Source: an uncultured Prevotella sp. (GTDB taxonomy: Bacteria > Bacteroidota > Bacteroidia > Bacteroidales > Bacteroidaceae). Taken from it: a stretch of DNA of 50,039 nt. Within the stretch, counting starts at the first letter, position 1, and each line of letters begins with the position of its first letter. The translations under genes and the position numbers were made by a program. Under the pieces are notes generated by a model that was not told the DNA's origin, did not search any database, and saw only the letters and a list, made by a program, of their open reading frames with translations. The stretch lies in assembly GCA_905235905.1 (NCBI GenBank), contig CAJONO010000147.1, positions 1 to 50,039 of the forward strand. Direction: 5' to 3'. Below, in pieces: positions 28,626 through 40,100 of this stretch.

Positions 28626-31016
28626 TTAGAAGGGATAGCCGATGGCCAAATGCAGGGAATGCATGTCTTTGAAGGTGGGTATGTTGAAATAGCCGCTCTT
28701 GCCTGTATCGTAGGGAACATGGAAGCCAAAGCCCCAGTCGACTCGCAGAATCAGGAAGTCGAGGTCATAGCGCAGGCCCAGCCCTGTGCCGGTAGCCAGT
28801 TGGCGTGGCAGGCTCTTCAGTCGCAGCTGCGTGTCGGAGAACACGCTGTTCCATCTGTCGATAAGCTCCTGGTCTTCGGCCGTAATGACCTCTCCTTCCT
28901 CTGGTTGGAGTGTCAGGTCGAGATTGCTCCACACGTTGCCCGCATCCAAGAAGATGGCACCATAGAGGCTGCCGAAGAGACGGCGGCGATACTCCAGGTT
29001 GAAGACCAGCTTCGTGTTGCCGTGCTGCATCATGTAGGATGCCTGGCGGTTTCTGAGTCCTGTGCAGGAACCGGGGCCAATGCTTCTCACGGTGAAGGCA
29101 CGGATGGTGTTGGCACCGCCCACATAGAAGCCCTCGCTGAAAGGATAGGCATCGGAATTGCCGAAGACCCACATGTGGCCGGCATTGGCATGAGCCACTA
29201 ACTGTGACGAGGCGTCGAGCTGCCAGGTCTTGGTGAAGTCGGTCTCTATTTTCACAAACTGTGAGTAGGGGGTGTTGAACAGTTCCTTGTCTTGCTTGTT
29301 CCACTTTTCGCCAAATGCCATGAGGCAAAGTGAGGTGAAATTGCCCGACTCCTCGATAGACGTCTCCCACCGTATGGGGTTGCGAGTGGTTTTCTTGTCC
29401 TTATAGGTATAGGTGTAGCGCATCTTCGGAATGAAGTAGTCGTCCATGGCTGTCAACAGGTAGGTGTTCTCGCTGACAATATCTTCAAACTTCTGTGTGT
29501 GGCTGCTCATGTACTGGTACTTCACAATGAGCGGGACGAAGGAGTGGAAGCGTGTGGCCATGGGCTGCCAGCGGTATGACCATTCGCCTGAGAATATCTG
29601 CATGCGGTAATAGCTGGGGCGGTTGATAATGTCGGCCGAGAGCTTGGCAACAGTCCATGGCGTCGAGTTGTATTCCTTTGGCCGAATGATGCGACCGTCC
29701 TTGCCGCGTCTGGGAGCGCTTTCTCCTACAAAGGGTGCTATGATGCGCGGAAACTCCACGGCCACGTCGGCACCATACTGGTAGGTGCTCATGCCTGAAG
29801 AGTTGTCGCCTGTTTCCCATTCATAGGAGCCGTGCAGGTTGACGTCTAATTTCTCGGCTCCGCGGAAAGCATTGCGGATGGTGAGGCCCACCTTTGCCTC
29901 AGGCCCCATGCGGCCGATGGTGCGGCTGTTGAAAGTGGTCTCTACGTAGAAGTCGTAAGGCTTGTCGAACGTGCAGTTCAATTGCATGTCGAGCGTGTCG
30001 GTGCCCGCTCGTGGGGTAAACGTCATATCGGCCTGCGAGAAGATGCCAGCAGCATTGATTTTCGATACCGACTCCTGGTAGGCACTATAGCTGAATGGTT
30101 CGCGAGGACGCAGTTTCATGTCGCGCAGAATGACTCTGGGGCGCACTGGCGGACGCTTGCCGTTATAGTAGACTTTCAGGAATCGGCGTCCCATCGAGTC
30201 GTTGAGCTGTTCTGCCATAGTGCGGCGCAAATTGACCTGCATGCTGCCGATATACCATTTCTTCGTGACATCGGTCGAGAGGGAGTCGGCCATCTGTAGG
30301 CGCAACCTCGCACGGTTGGGCACGTCGAAGGTATCGGCCAAATAGGAGGCATAGCCCGCGGAGTAGCCGTAGTAGCCATTGTCGCGGAACAGCCGCGAGA
30401 GACGTGTGCGCTCGGCATCGAGTGAGGAAACGGCGAAAGGCGAGCCACGGCGTATGTAGGCCTCGTCGAGGGTCGAGTCGATCAGTGCCTGCATGGGTAC
30501 AGGAAACTTCTGATAGCTCATGGAGTCGACGCGGAAAAGGGAGTCGAGCCTGACGCGATAGCCTATTTTCATCTTCTTAGGGTTCTTCTGTGGCACCTCT
30601 GTGTAGACAACGTCGCCATGCAGATAGCCGTTCTTGCGCAACACCGAACGGGCCACCGATGCCCGCAACCGGGGATTCACCTGGCTCATGAGTACCGGGG
30701 CCTTGCCGAAGGTTTTGTTCATCCATTTCTTGAACCAGTTGTCCGAACCGTTGCAGGTGTTCCATATCCATAGGCCCAGTGAGGGCATGCGGTAATAGCT
30801 GGAGCCGAAGATGGCACCGTTGGGGGCTGTGGCGAGTGCTGCCTCAATTTCCTCCTGGGTTGCCGTGAAATGGTCGTTATCCTCATAGTCGGTATATTCA
30901 ATCTTCGTCAGCCCCGTAAACAATTGGTCGTCTTCGGGGATGTTCTTCGTCGAAGAACAAGAGGAAAGCAACAGCAGCCCACAGAGCCACCAAGACAAAG
31001 AGGTTCTATTTTTCAT
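28626..31016 (-). CDS. BamA/TamA-family outer membrane protein
   Basis: 796 aa lipoprotein-like N-term 'CGLLLLSSCSSTKNIPEDDQLFTGLTKIEY'; POTRA-like region; C-terminal 'GSLYGAIFLDAGNVWSN...GTGLGLRYDLDFLILRVDWGF' Omp85 barrel. Confidence 0.9.
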   Translation of the reverse strand: MKNRTSLSWWLCGLLLLSSCSSTKNIPEDDQLFTGLTKIEYTDYEDNDHFTATQEEIEAALATAPNGAIFGSSYYRMPSLGLWIWNTCNGSDNWFKKWMNKTFGKAPVLMSQVNPRLRASVARSVLRKNGYLHGDVVYTEVPQKNPKKMKIGYRVRLDSLFRVDSMSYQKFPVPMQALIDSTLDEAYIRRGSPFAVSSLDAERTRLSRLFRDNGYYGYSAGYASYLADTFDVPNRARLRLQMADSLSTDVTKKWYIGSMQVNLRRTMAEQLNDSMGRRFLKVYYNGKRPPVRPRVILRDMKLRPREPFSYSAYQESVSKINAAGIFSQADMTFTPRAGTDTLDMQLNCTFDKPYDFYVETTFNSRTIGRMGPEAKVGLTIRNAFRGAEKLDVNLHGSYEWETGDNSSGMSTYQYGADVAVEFPRIIAPFVGESAPRRGKDGRIIRPKEYNSTPWTVAKLSADIINRPSYYRMQIFSGEWSYRWQPMATRFHSFVPLIVKYQYMSSHTQKFEDIVSENTYLLTAMDDYFIPKMRYTYTYKDKKTTRNPIRWETSIEESGNFTSLCLMAFGEKWNKQDKELFNTPYSQFVKIETDFTKTWQLDASSQLVAHANAGHMWVFGNSDAYPFSEGFYVGGANTIRAFTVRSIGPGSCTGLRNRQASYMMQHGNTKLVFNLEYRRRLFGSLYGAIFLDAGNVWSNLDLTLQPEEGEVITAEDQELIDRWNSVFSDTQLRLKSLPRQLATGTGLGLRYDLDFLILRVDWGFGFHVPYDTGKSGYFNIPTFKDMHSLHLAIGYPF

Positions 31017-34000
31017 TGTTGTTCGGTTTTATTGTGTCTGTCCTTTCACTTCTCCGCGTGGTCGTCGGGAAAGCCCTGTCGCTTTCCTTGCTGTTGCCCC
31101 AGATGTGGAAGATGTCCCGGAAGGATGATAGTTTGCGCCGCCACAGGTAGCCCACGCCATACTGTCCGGTGTAGCCTTCTAACCAGTCGTAGACGTTCTG
31201 GTTGTAGAATAGCTTCAGATATTGGTTCGACGTGGGCGTGATGCGGTACTCCATCGTCACGTTGTCGAAGAACGACTGTCCCGTCTGTCCTGCCTGTTGC
31301 GCCTCCGAGCCTGTCGACACTTTTCCGCCTATCTGTACGCTGAGACGGTTGTTCCAGAATCGTTTGGCAAACTTGAAGGAATAGTCTGTGTGGGTCTCGC
31401 CAGTGGCATCGGTGGTGTTGTCGAGTCCCACGCTCAGGTCCACGGAATTCAGGGCGTTGCCCGTGATGGTGTTGATCTCACTTTGCAGGAATGAGCTCAG
31501 GGCATTGTTCATGGAGAAGCCGCTGGTGTTGCCGTCGGCCAGATACATGCCTGTAGTAAGCATGGTCACTGCCACCTTGCCCCGCTCTTCTGTGGTCATG
31601 GAATTCAAATCGTTTGAGATGCTGTTGTCCTCTGGTGCGTCGATGATGAACTCAAGACCTAAATTCTGCAAGGTGCGGGTAATGGTCACACCGCAGTCGA
31701 ACGCCACATTGCGACTCTGGCCCTCCTCTGAGCTCACCGAAGCCTTGGTGCGTTCAGTGGCAGTGATATTCATGGTGGGGTTCATCATGTTGCCTGTGAA
31801 CTCGACATAGCTGCCGTCCTGAATGGTAAACGTCTTCAGCGGAATGACTGGCAAGGAATATTTCATTCGGCCACTGCTCAGCGTGTAACGTCCTCGCAGG
31901 CTTATTTCGTCGCCGGTATATTTCATGTAGAGGTCGCCACCGCCATAGAGGTCTACATAATTCGATTGGTCGGCATTCAGGCCGCAAAGCACATGGGTTC
32001 CCTCGTCGACGCTCACGGTCATGTCGACGTTTAGGCCCTGTGGTGTTGGTTTCTGCACAACGGTCTGGGTAGAGTCACTGAAGTCGGTAAAGCGAACCAG
32101 CTCGTCAAGCTGGTTGTCTGTAGACAGGGGCGAGTCGAGCAGCAGGTAGGTGACGTCGGTCGTTCCCAGTACGTCGAGCTTGCCACGCATCTGTAACTGG
32201 TCGACGCGTCCGTTCATGCGGGCAAAGAAATTGACGAAGGCCTTGCCATAGGCTATCGACCCACGGGTTTGCTTCGAGTTAATGAGCTGGAAATTCCGGG
32301 CCTGCATGCGCATGTCGACCGTCATGCGGTCCAAGTCGTGGAAATCGATATTGCCCATGATAACTAACGGGTTATTGTTGTGGGCATACATGTTGAAGTT
32401 CTCGAAGAGCAGTTTCGAATTTTCGAAGCGCACGGGGTCGTTGTCGAATCGCAGGTTCATGCCGTAGGGCTTGCTCACGAGAAAGGCTGAGTCGAGCATC
32501 AGCTCACCGTTCACTATTGGCGCATCGAGAGCACCTTCTATTTTCACTTCTCCCTCGGCGTAGCCTTCCAGACCGATGAGCTGGTCGGGCACGAAGCCGT
32601 TGGCCATCATCAGCGGAAAACGGGTCAGCTGTATGTCGGCCGAAAGATTTCCCTTTCCTGTGTTCTTGTATTCGCCGCTAATGGCGGCAATGTCGCGCCC
32701 GTCGAGCTGAAGCTGGCCTTCAATGGCATGTGTGTCGTCTTCTCGCTGCAGGTAGACAAACTCGGTGCCAAGAGTGCCTATGGGGCTCTTCTCATAGGCA
32801 AGTCTTTCTATCTGCATGTCGCTCGCCACCGAAATGTGTTGCTGGTGATCCATGATGAGGTGATAGTCGCCGCCCAGTATTCCTGAGATTTGGGGCACCA
32901 CGTAAGGAAGAACGCTCGTAAGCTGCTCCAAGTCGAACTTGTGAAGGCTCACGGTGAGGTCTTGCAAAAGAGTCGAGTCTTGTGATTCGGAATAGATTTT
33001 CACACCCGTTCCGTCGTCAGCGATGAGGTCTACTTTCGCCTCGATGCGCATGTTCTTGTTGAGAAGCAGGAAGTTGTCTTTGTTCAGGTTGAACTCCTTA
33101 TAGCCGATAGTGGGGCGCTCTGGCATCAGCTTCAGCATGATGCCTTCGGCAACCATGTCGGCCGTCATGCCGATACGCAGTCCCATCTGTCCCCGATGGT
33201 CATAGTAGCGCAGGCCCGCCAATGCCCCTTTTTCATGCACCTTTCCGTCGAGCAGGGCGCTGAACACGAATTGTGGGTTGCGCCGGTTGTTCACCACCCG
33301 TCCCTGGTAGGTGAGTCCGCGCTCGGTGTCTTTCAGGTGAAGTGCAATGGTGTCAATGCGTATGGAGTCGGCATTAAGGCCGAACACATGGGCGTCGCCG
33401 TTGATGCCGGCCACTGGCGAGGTCGTCATGTCAACCACCAGACTCTTGAAATAAGTGTCGACCGAGGAACGTAGGAAGTTGGCTATCGGATTGTTGCGCC
33501 CACTGGTCAGATAGAATCGTGCGGTGGGCAGCTGTCTTTTGATGGCAGGCTGGTCAATGATGCGCTGATGTAGCTGGGTCATGGTAGTATCGGCCAAGGC
33601 CATGAAGCTGTTCAGCAGTTGCTCGTAGCCGCCACTGGCATCGGCCTTCATCACAAAGTCGCCGCTCTGCAGTCGCAGAAGTGTCGTGTCTAAACGGGTA
33701 AGCAGGCTCAGTCCCACATCCTCTGGTCGGAAAGTCTGTAGCGAATCTTTGATATAAAGGTCGCCAATCATTCCGTCGGCTTTATATAAGTCATTGAGAT
33801 TGCTTTCCAGGTCGATATGGCCGCAGAGTCCCATTGATAGTGGCCGGTCGACAAATTGCAATGCCTCGAAATCGACTTTTTGGATATTGGCTACTACTGT
33901 GGCGCGTATGTACTCTCTTTTCTTTCTCGCCTTGATGTCGGCCATGTTTTCTAAAAGGGCATCGACATTGACTGTTCCCTGCAGAAGTGCGTTGTTGCTA

Positions 34001-35706
34001 ATCAGGCCTGCCGTGGCATGCGAATCCTGAAGCTGGGCGGTAAGCGTCAGACTGTCAATGTTATAGCTGCCATATCCTAAATGGGCTACATGGGCCTCGG
34101 CCTGCAATCGGCTGCGCTTGCTGAAGAAGTCTGTTCCGTAACCGCTCACATGGGCTGACGCTGTGAGGGTATAGATGGAATCCTTTGGCATGAAGTGGTG
34201 CAAATTCAGGTTGTTCACGTCGGCAACCAGTCGGTAGCCCATCACGTCCTGCGTTTGCGGATGCAGGGTGGCACTGCCGTTCAGCTTCACCACGCCACTC
34301 CCTTCCCTGGCCACTAACCGGGCGGCGTAGCGGTTGGCGTTAACGTCGATATTGCCCGTAAGCGAGATGTTCTTGGGAATGCGGTATTGCTTCATGAGTT
34401 CTGGGTCAAGCAGTGTCGTGGCAAAGCCCAGGTCGTAGGTGTTGGCCTTTACGTCGAGTTGGGCCAGCAGTCGGGGCAAATCGGTCAGGTTCTCTACGTC
34501 GCCGCTGGCCGAAAGCGAGAAAGCAGTGGGCAGTTCGGCCTCGGCATTCCAGATGTGTGCCCGCTGCATGTTGCCGTTCATCTTGCAGTTGAGGCGCAAC
34601 GGCCAGTCTGGCCATCGGGTCTGAAACGTTTTAGGCATGTCGGCCATGAAGAGCATCAGGTCTTGTTTGCCCAATTCGGCCTTGAGATCGAGAAAGAGTT
34701 TGCCAGGATTGATGGAGTCCATCACATTGAAATCGGCCTCCGCACGTGCGTATATATTAGAATAAGGTGTAGCAAGTGCCATGCTGGGCAGGCGGATACC
34801 CGCCGAGTCCATGAGCATCTTACCCGTCATCTGTGTCAGTTCCAAGCCACTTTGCTCGCGGAGCGATGCGTCCCTGATTTTTAGTGAGAGCTGCGGAGCG
34901 GCAAAAAACACCGAGTCAATGCCGCAGTTCACTCCCGAAAGGGCTATGTGGCTATAGTCAAGGCCGGCAGGCAGTCGCGGCTCCTTAGGCAGGTCGTAGG
35001 TCACCTCGCCGTTGCGATAGTCGAAAGAGTGCACGGTATAGACCGCCTTGTCCAAATCTACTAAGACCTCCTCGGCCTTGGCCAAATCCATATAGACCAT
35101 GATGTGCATGCTGTCGCCTGGCATGTGCAGTTCTATTCGTGCCCTTCTCACGGCAATGCTGTCCATGCTTATCAGCCAGGGAACCTCGCTGGTTGTCGTG
35201 TCTACGGCAGCCGTGTCGCTCAGCTCTATGAGCAGGTCGGCATCGGCCAGCTGTGCTGAACTAAGGGCTACGGTGCCCGCGTCGATATCGATGCCTGTCG
35301 CACCCACCGACAGATGGTCCAGCCATCCGCTCACCTGCAGGTCGGGGACAAGGTCGAGCGTGTTAAGGCGTGTTTTGTCGAGGGCCAGCTGTTTCACCTC
35401 TACTTCCTTCTTCAGCAGGGGCCACAAGCCCACGTCGACCGTGGCTCTTCCTATGCAGGCTATCGTATCACCGCTCTCATGGACAACGGTCACACCGTCT
35501 ACACCCAGGTCGAGCGGGAAGACAAGGTCTATATGGCCGACGGAAATCTGCATACCTGTTTGTTCCGAGGCCACCGAGGCCACCTTGTCTACCACCCAGT
35601 TCTGAATGGCAGGCACATAGAGCAGACCCGTTAACACGAGAAAAAGCAGAACGGGGCTCAGCAAAATGCCCCCTATCCACATGAATGCTTTCTTCATGGA
35701 CTGCAA
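31006..35706 (-). CDS. TamB-family translocation/assembly module protein (DUF490); true start may be at the second Met
   Basis: 1566 aa AsmA/TamB-like beta-repeat protein; C-term 'GRYTLSSGRMKYSLPVIPLKTFTIQDGSYVEFTGNMMNPTMNITATERTKASV'; overlaps the BamA-like ORF by 11 nt. Confidence 0.9.
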   Translation of the reverse strand: MQSMKKAFMWIGGILLSPVLLFLVLTGLLYVPAIQNWVVDKVASVASEQTGMQISVGHIDLVFPLDLGVDGVTVVHESGDTIACIGRATVDVGLWPLLKKEVEVKQLALDKTRLNTLDLVPDLQVSGWLDHLSVGATGIDIDAGTVALSSAQLADADLLIELSDTAAVDTTTSEVPWLISMDSIAVRRARIELHMPGDSMHIMVYMDLAKAEEVLVDLDKAVYTVHSFDYRNGEVTYDLPKEPRLPAGLDYSHIALSGVNCGIDSVFFAAPQLSLKIRDASLREQSGLELTQMTGKMLMDSAGIRLPSMALATPYSNIYARAEADFNVMDSINPGKLFLDLKAELGKQDLMLFMADMPKTFQTRWPDWPLRLNCKMNGNMQRAHIWNAEAELPTAFSLSASGDVENLTDLPRLLAQLDVKANTYDLGFATTLLDPELMKQYRIPKNISLTGNIDVNANRYAARLVAREGSGVVKLNGSATLHPQTQDVMGYRLVADVNNLNLHHFMPKDSIYTLTASAHVSGYGTDFFSKRSRLQAEAHVAHLGYGSYNIDSLTLTAQLQDSHATAGLISNNALLQGTVNVDALLENMADIKARKKREYIRATVVANIQKVDFEALQFVDRPLSMGLCGHIDLESNLNDLYKADGMIGDLYIKDSLQTFRPEDVGLSLLTRLDTTLLRLQSGDFVMKADASGGYEQLLNSFMALADTTMTQLHQRIIDQPAIKRQLPTARFYLTSGRNNPIANFLRSSVDTYFKSLVVDMTTSPVAGINGDAHVFGLNADSIRIDTIALHLKDTERGLTYQGRVVNNRRNPQFVFSALLDGKVHEKGALAGLRYYDHRGQMGLRIGMTADMVAEGIMLKLMPERPTIGYKEFNLNKDNFLLLNKNMRIEAKVDLIADDGTGVKIYSESQDSTLLQDLTVSLHKFDLEQLTSVLPYVVPQISGILGGDYHLIMDHQQHISVASDMQIERLAYEKSPIGTLGTEFVYLQREDDTHAIEGQLQLDGRDIAAISGEYKNTGKGNLSADIQLTRFPLMMANGFVPDQLIGLEGYAEGEVKIEGALDAPIVNGELMLDSAFLVSKPYGMNLRFDNDPVRFENSKLLFENFNMYAHNNNPLVIMGNIDFHDLDRMTVDMRMQARNFQLINSKQTRGSIAYGKAFVNFFARMNGRVDQLQMRGKLDVLGTTDVTYLLLDSPLSTDNQLDELVRFTDFSDSTQTVVQKPTPQGLNVDMTVSVDEGTHVLCGLNADQSNYVDLYGGGDLYMKYTGDEISLRGRYTLSSGRMKYSLPVIPLKTFTIQDGSYVEFTGNMMNPTMNITATERTKASVSSEEGQSRNVAFDCGVTITRTLQNLGLEFIIDAPEDNSISNDLNSMTTEERGKVAVTMLTTGMYLADGNTSGFSMNNALSSFLQSEINTITGNALNSVDLSVGLDNTTDATGETHTDYSFKFAKRFWNNRLSVQIGGKVSTGSEAQQAGQTGQSFFDNVTMEYRITPTSNQYLKLFYNQNVYDWLEGYTGQYGVGYLWRRKLSSFRDIFHIWGNSKESDRAFPTTTRRSERTDTIKPNNNEK

Positions 35707-35785
35707 AGTAAGTAAAAAAAAATGAAACGAACAAAGATTAGCGTTGTTTTTTCAAAAAAAACGGTTCTAAGTGAAAATAAATTCG

Positions 35786-35793
35786 TAATTTTG
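35786..35793 (+). promoter_or_regulatory. Bacteroidetes -7 promoter element (TAATTTTG) for the GH28-GH2 pair
   Basis: TAATTTTGCC about 32 nt upstream of the GH28 start. Confidence 0.5.
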
Positions 35794-35824
35794 CCACAAA
35801 AACTAATCGAAGAAACTAATAGCA

Positions 35825-37165
35825 ATGAGACAACGACTTTTTTTCTGCCTGATGCTGACTATCCTCAGTACTGCCGTCATGGGTAAGGGGAAGAAGCAGC
35901 AACAAGACCTTTGGCCCGACGGCACTCCTATTCCGGCATGGTTCAGTGACACCACTCGTATAGACGTGAGCACACTGGGCCGTCGCTATGTCGTGACCGA
36001 CTATGGTGTGAAGAACTATTCCGAACAGATACAAACGGAGAAGCTGCAAGCTGTTATAGACCGTGCCGCCCAAGAGGGTGGGGGAGTCGTGGTCATTCCC
36101 CGAGGCTTCGTGGTGAGCGGTAGCCTGTTCTTCAAGCCGGGCACCCACCTGCTCATTGAGGAGAACGGCGAGCTGCGCGGCTCTGACCGCATCCGCGACT
36201 TCAAGATTCTGAAGACTCGCATGGAGGGCCAGACGCTGAACTACTTCGCCGCACTGGTCAATGCCGACGGCTGCGACGGTTTTACCATTACCGGTCCGGG
36301 CACTATCAACGGCAACGGTCAGGCCTATTGGGAGGAGTTCTGGATTCGCCGGCAGTATAACAAGAACTGTACCAATCTGGAGGCCATGCGCCCCCGCAAT
36401 GTCTATATCTCTAATTCAAAGAACGTCACCGTACAGGATGTGCGCATCATCAACTCGCCTTTCTGGACCAACCATCTCTACAAGTGCGAGAATGTTCGCT
36501 ACTTAGGCTGCTACATCTTCGCCCCGTTCGACAACGTGACACCCGTCGACCCGAAGCGGGGCGCGCCTTCGAGCGATGCCATCGACCTCGATGTCTGCAA
36601 GAATGTGCTCGTCTCGGGTTGTTATATGAGTGTCAACGACGATGCCGTGGTGCTGAAAGGTGGCAAGGGCACATGGGCTGATAAAGACCCTGACAACGGC
36701 CCCTGTGAGAATATCATCGTCAGCGACTGTGTCTATGGGCGGGTGCATGGCTGCATGACGCTTGGCTCGGAGTCGCTCCACGACAGGAACGTCATCATGC
36801 GTCGCTGCCAGGTGACCAACGCCAGTCGTGTGCTGTGGCTGAAGATGCGTCCCGACACGCCGCAACATTATGAATATGTACGCGTAGAGGACTTCAAAGG
36901 CTCTTGCGGTTCGTTCCTCGTCGTGCGTCCCTGGACGCAGTTCTTCAAGCCCGAACAGCGCGACGATATGCCGCTGTCGCAGTGCAATAACATCACGTTC
37001 CGCAACATCGAGATGGACTGCAAGAACTTCTTCGATGTGGGCAAGAGCGACAAGTATCGCCTTCTTGACTTCACCTTCGAGGACATCCGTGTGAACGATC
37101 AGAAAAAGGCTTTCGATGCATCGCTCATAGAGAATTGTACTGTCAGGAATGTTCAGATAAAATGA
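35825..37165 (+). CDS. Glycoside hydrolase family 28 (polygalacturonase-like), secreted
   Basis: 446 aa; 'GPGTINGNGQAYWEEFW', right-handed beta-helix 'SDAIDLDVCKNVLVSGCYMSVNDDAVVLKGGKG', 'VHGCMTLGSES'. Confidence 0.9.
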   Translation: MRQRLFFCLMLTILSTAVMGKGKKQQQDLWPDGTPIPAWFSDTTRIDVSTLGRRYVVTDYGVKNYSEQIQTEKLQAVIDRAAQEGGGVVVIPRGFVVSGSLFFKPGTHLLIEENGELRGSDRIRDFKILKTRMEGQTLNYFAALVNADGCDGFTITGPGTINGNGQAYWEEFWIRRQYNKNCTNLEAMRPRNVYISNSKNVTVQDVRIINSPFWTNHLYKCENVRYLGCYIFAPFDNVTPVDPKRGAPSSDAIDLDVCKNVLVSGCYMSVNDDAVVLKGGKGTWADKDPDNGPCENIIVSDCVYGRVHGCMTLGSESLHDRNVIMRRCQVTNASRVLWLKMRPDTPQHYEYVRVEDFKGSCGSFLVVRPWTQFFKPEQRDDMPLSQCNNITFRNIEMDCKNFFDVGKSDKYRLLDFTFEDIRVNDQKKAFDASLIENCTVRNVQIK

Positions 37166-40100
37166 AAAAGGTAATTACATTGTTTCTGCTGGCGTGGGTC
37201 GTAATGGCATCGGCTTCAGAGAGAAAGAAACTGCTGTTCAATGCCGACTGGCACCTGAAGGTGGGCGACATTGCTGAGGCTTCTCGGCCAGATTACGACG
37301 ACTCGGCGTGGAAGCGCGTCACGCTGCCATTTGCCTTTAACGGCGAGGAGGCCTTCAAGCGCGACATCGTCGACCTCACCGATACCGTCTGTTGGTATCG
37401 CAAGACCTTTACCCTGACTGAAGACGACGTGAAAGGCAAAGTCTTCGTCGAGTTCGAAGGTGCCCGTCAGGGGGCCGACGTGTGGCTGAACGGACAGAAG
37501 GTGGGCTTCAGTGACAATGGCGTGATGGCCTTCGGCTTCGACCTCACACCTTATATAATAAAAGGTGAGAATGTTTTGGCCGTGCGCTGCGACAACAGTT
37601 GGCAATATCGCGACCGCACACTGAACAGCCGCTACCAGTGGAACGACAAGAACTTCAACGCCAACTATGGCGGCCTGCCCAAGAATGTCTATCTGCATAA
37701 GACGGGACTGCTCTATCAGACACTGCCCCTTTACTCGAATCTCGGTACCACAGGCACCTACGTCTATGCTACCGATTTCGATGTGGAGCACCACCAGGCG
37801 GTGGTTCATGTGGAGAGCGAGGTGAAGAACGATGACAGCACACCACGATATGTAGGCTTCCGCACTGTCATTACTGATGCCGACGGGAATGTGGTGGCAG
37901 AAGAAGGCATCCATACTCCTGTGGAAATATATCCGGGCAAGACCTATACCTTCAAGATTTCAGTACCTGTCAGCGGACTGCATTTCTGGTCGTGGGGCTA
38001 CGGTTATCTCTACAAAGTGACGACCTATCTGAAAGAGGTAACGACAGACGGCGATATGATTGTCTACGATGATCCCGTGGTCACACGGACTGGCTTCCGC
38101 AAGACGGAGTTCAAGGACGGTAAGTTCTACCTGAACGACCGCGTGATGATGGTTCACGGCTATGCCCAGCGCACGTCGAACGAGTGGCCGGGTGTAGGCA
38201 TCAGCGTCCCAGCCTGGCTGAGCGACTACTCGAACGACCTCGCCGTGAAGAGTGGTGGCAACCTGATGCGCTGGATGCACGTCTGCCCCTGGAAGCAGGA
38301 CATCGAGTCGTGCGACCGCGTGGGCATGATGCAGGCCATGCCTGCCGGCGATGCCGAGAAAGACGTGGAAGGAGCCCGCTGGCAGCAACGCACCCAGCTG
38401 ATGCGCGATGCCATCATCTACAACCGTAACAATCCCTCCATCATTTTCTATGAGTGCGGCAACTACCGCATATCTAAAGAGCACATGGAGGAGATGAAGG
38501 CTATACGCGACGAGTACGACCCTCATGGCGGCCGGGCCATTGGCAGTCGCGAGATGCTCGACCGCCCCGAGGCTGAGTATGGCGGTGAGATGCTCTATAT
38601 CAACAAAAGTGCCACGAAGCCCATGTGGTCGATGGAGTACTATCGCGACGAGGGACTGCGCAAGTACTGGGACGAATACAGCTATCCTTATCACAAGGAA
38701 GGCGACGGTCCGCTCTATCGCGGAGCACCCGCCCTCGACTATAATCACAACATGGATGCCCTGGCCTGTGGCATGGTCGAGAGGTGGCACGAATACTGGT
38801 TGGAGCGTCCCGGTACGGGCAAGCGTGTCAGCAGTGGTGGCGTGAAGATTGTGTTCTCCGACACGAATACCCACCATCGCGGCGAGTCGAACTATCGTAC
38901 CAGCGGTGTCACCGATGCCATGCGCATTCCCAAGGATGCCTTTTTTGCCCATCAGGTGATGTGGGACGGCTGGGTGTCGCCCGAGAACGACCGCACCTAT
39001 ATCATCGGACATTGGAACTACGGTGCCCCCCATTCTGCCCCCGAGGGGGCTACAATAGTGAAGCCCGTTTATGTGGTCAGCACTGGCGACGAAGTGGAAC
39101 TATTCCTCAACGGCAAGTCGCTGGGCTTTGGCAAACGCTCTTTCCAGTGGCTCTTCACTTGGGACAGTGTGCGATATGAGCCAGGCACTCTCAAAGCCGT
39201 CAGCTACAAACGCGACAGCAAAGCTAAAGTAGCCCCTTCGGGGGCTGAAGGAGGGGCTTCCTCCTATGCCATCGAGACCGTCGGAGAACCCTATCAGCTG
39301 AAGCTGACGGCCATTGAGAATCCCGAAGGTTTCCGTGCCGATGGTGCCGACATGGCGCTCGTTCAGGTCGAGGTGCTCGACAAGCAGGGCCGCCGCTGTC
39401 CGCTCGACGACCGCATGATCCACTTCGCCATGCACGGTGAAGGCCGCTGGATTGGCGGTATCGGTACCCGCAACAACAAAGATTTCCTTGTCGACGACGT
39501 GAAGAAAGACCAGAAGCTGCTCGACTCTGCCAATAAGAAAAACCTCTCCGACAACTACGTCGGTCACATGTCGCTGCCCGTAGAGTGTGGCATCAACCGT
39601 GTGCTCGTCCGCTCTACGCCTACGCCCGGTGAAATCTCTCTCTCGGTCATGGCCGAGGGTGTGCGCCCTGCCTATCTCACCTTGAAGACCCAGCCGACGC
39701 CTGCCGCTGATGTGCTGCCTGCCATGACCCTCAAACCCGTCCTCGACCGTGGCGAGACACCTGCCACCCCCTCTTACCAGGATTGTTTCCTATGCGTCGA
39801 TATTGTCGACGCCCAAGCCGGCAGCAACGCCGCCGATATTCGCAATTCCTACGACGACAACGAACTGACCGAGTGGAAGAGCGACGGTGAGAAAGCCAAT
39901 GCATGGATAACCTATCAGTTGGAACGAAAGGCGGCCGTCAAAGAGCTGACTCTCAAACTCACGGGCTGGCGACAGAAATGCTATCCACTTGAGGTCTATG
40001 CAGGCAAGAAGAAAGTGTGGGAGGGCATTACGCCTGCCACGTTGGGCTATGCCCACATACAGATTGCGCAGCCTGTCGCTGCCAAGGAACTGACCATCCG

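Noticed and set aside
28626-35706. TamA-TamB overlap as an unusual system
   Set aside because: Adjacent BamA/TamA-like and TamB genes are a widespread arrangement.
37960-39033. 357-aa minus-strand ORF
   Set aside because: Antisense to the GH2 gene, His/Val-rich composition typical of antisense frames.
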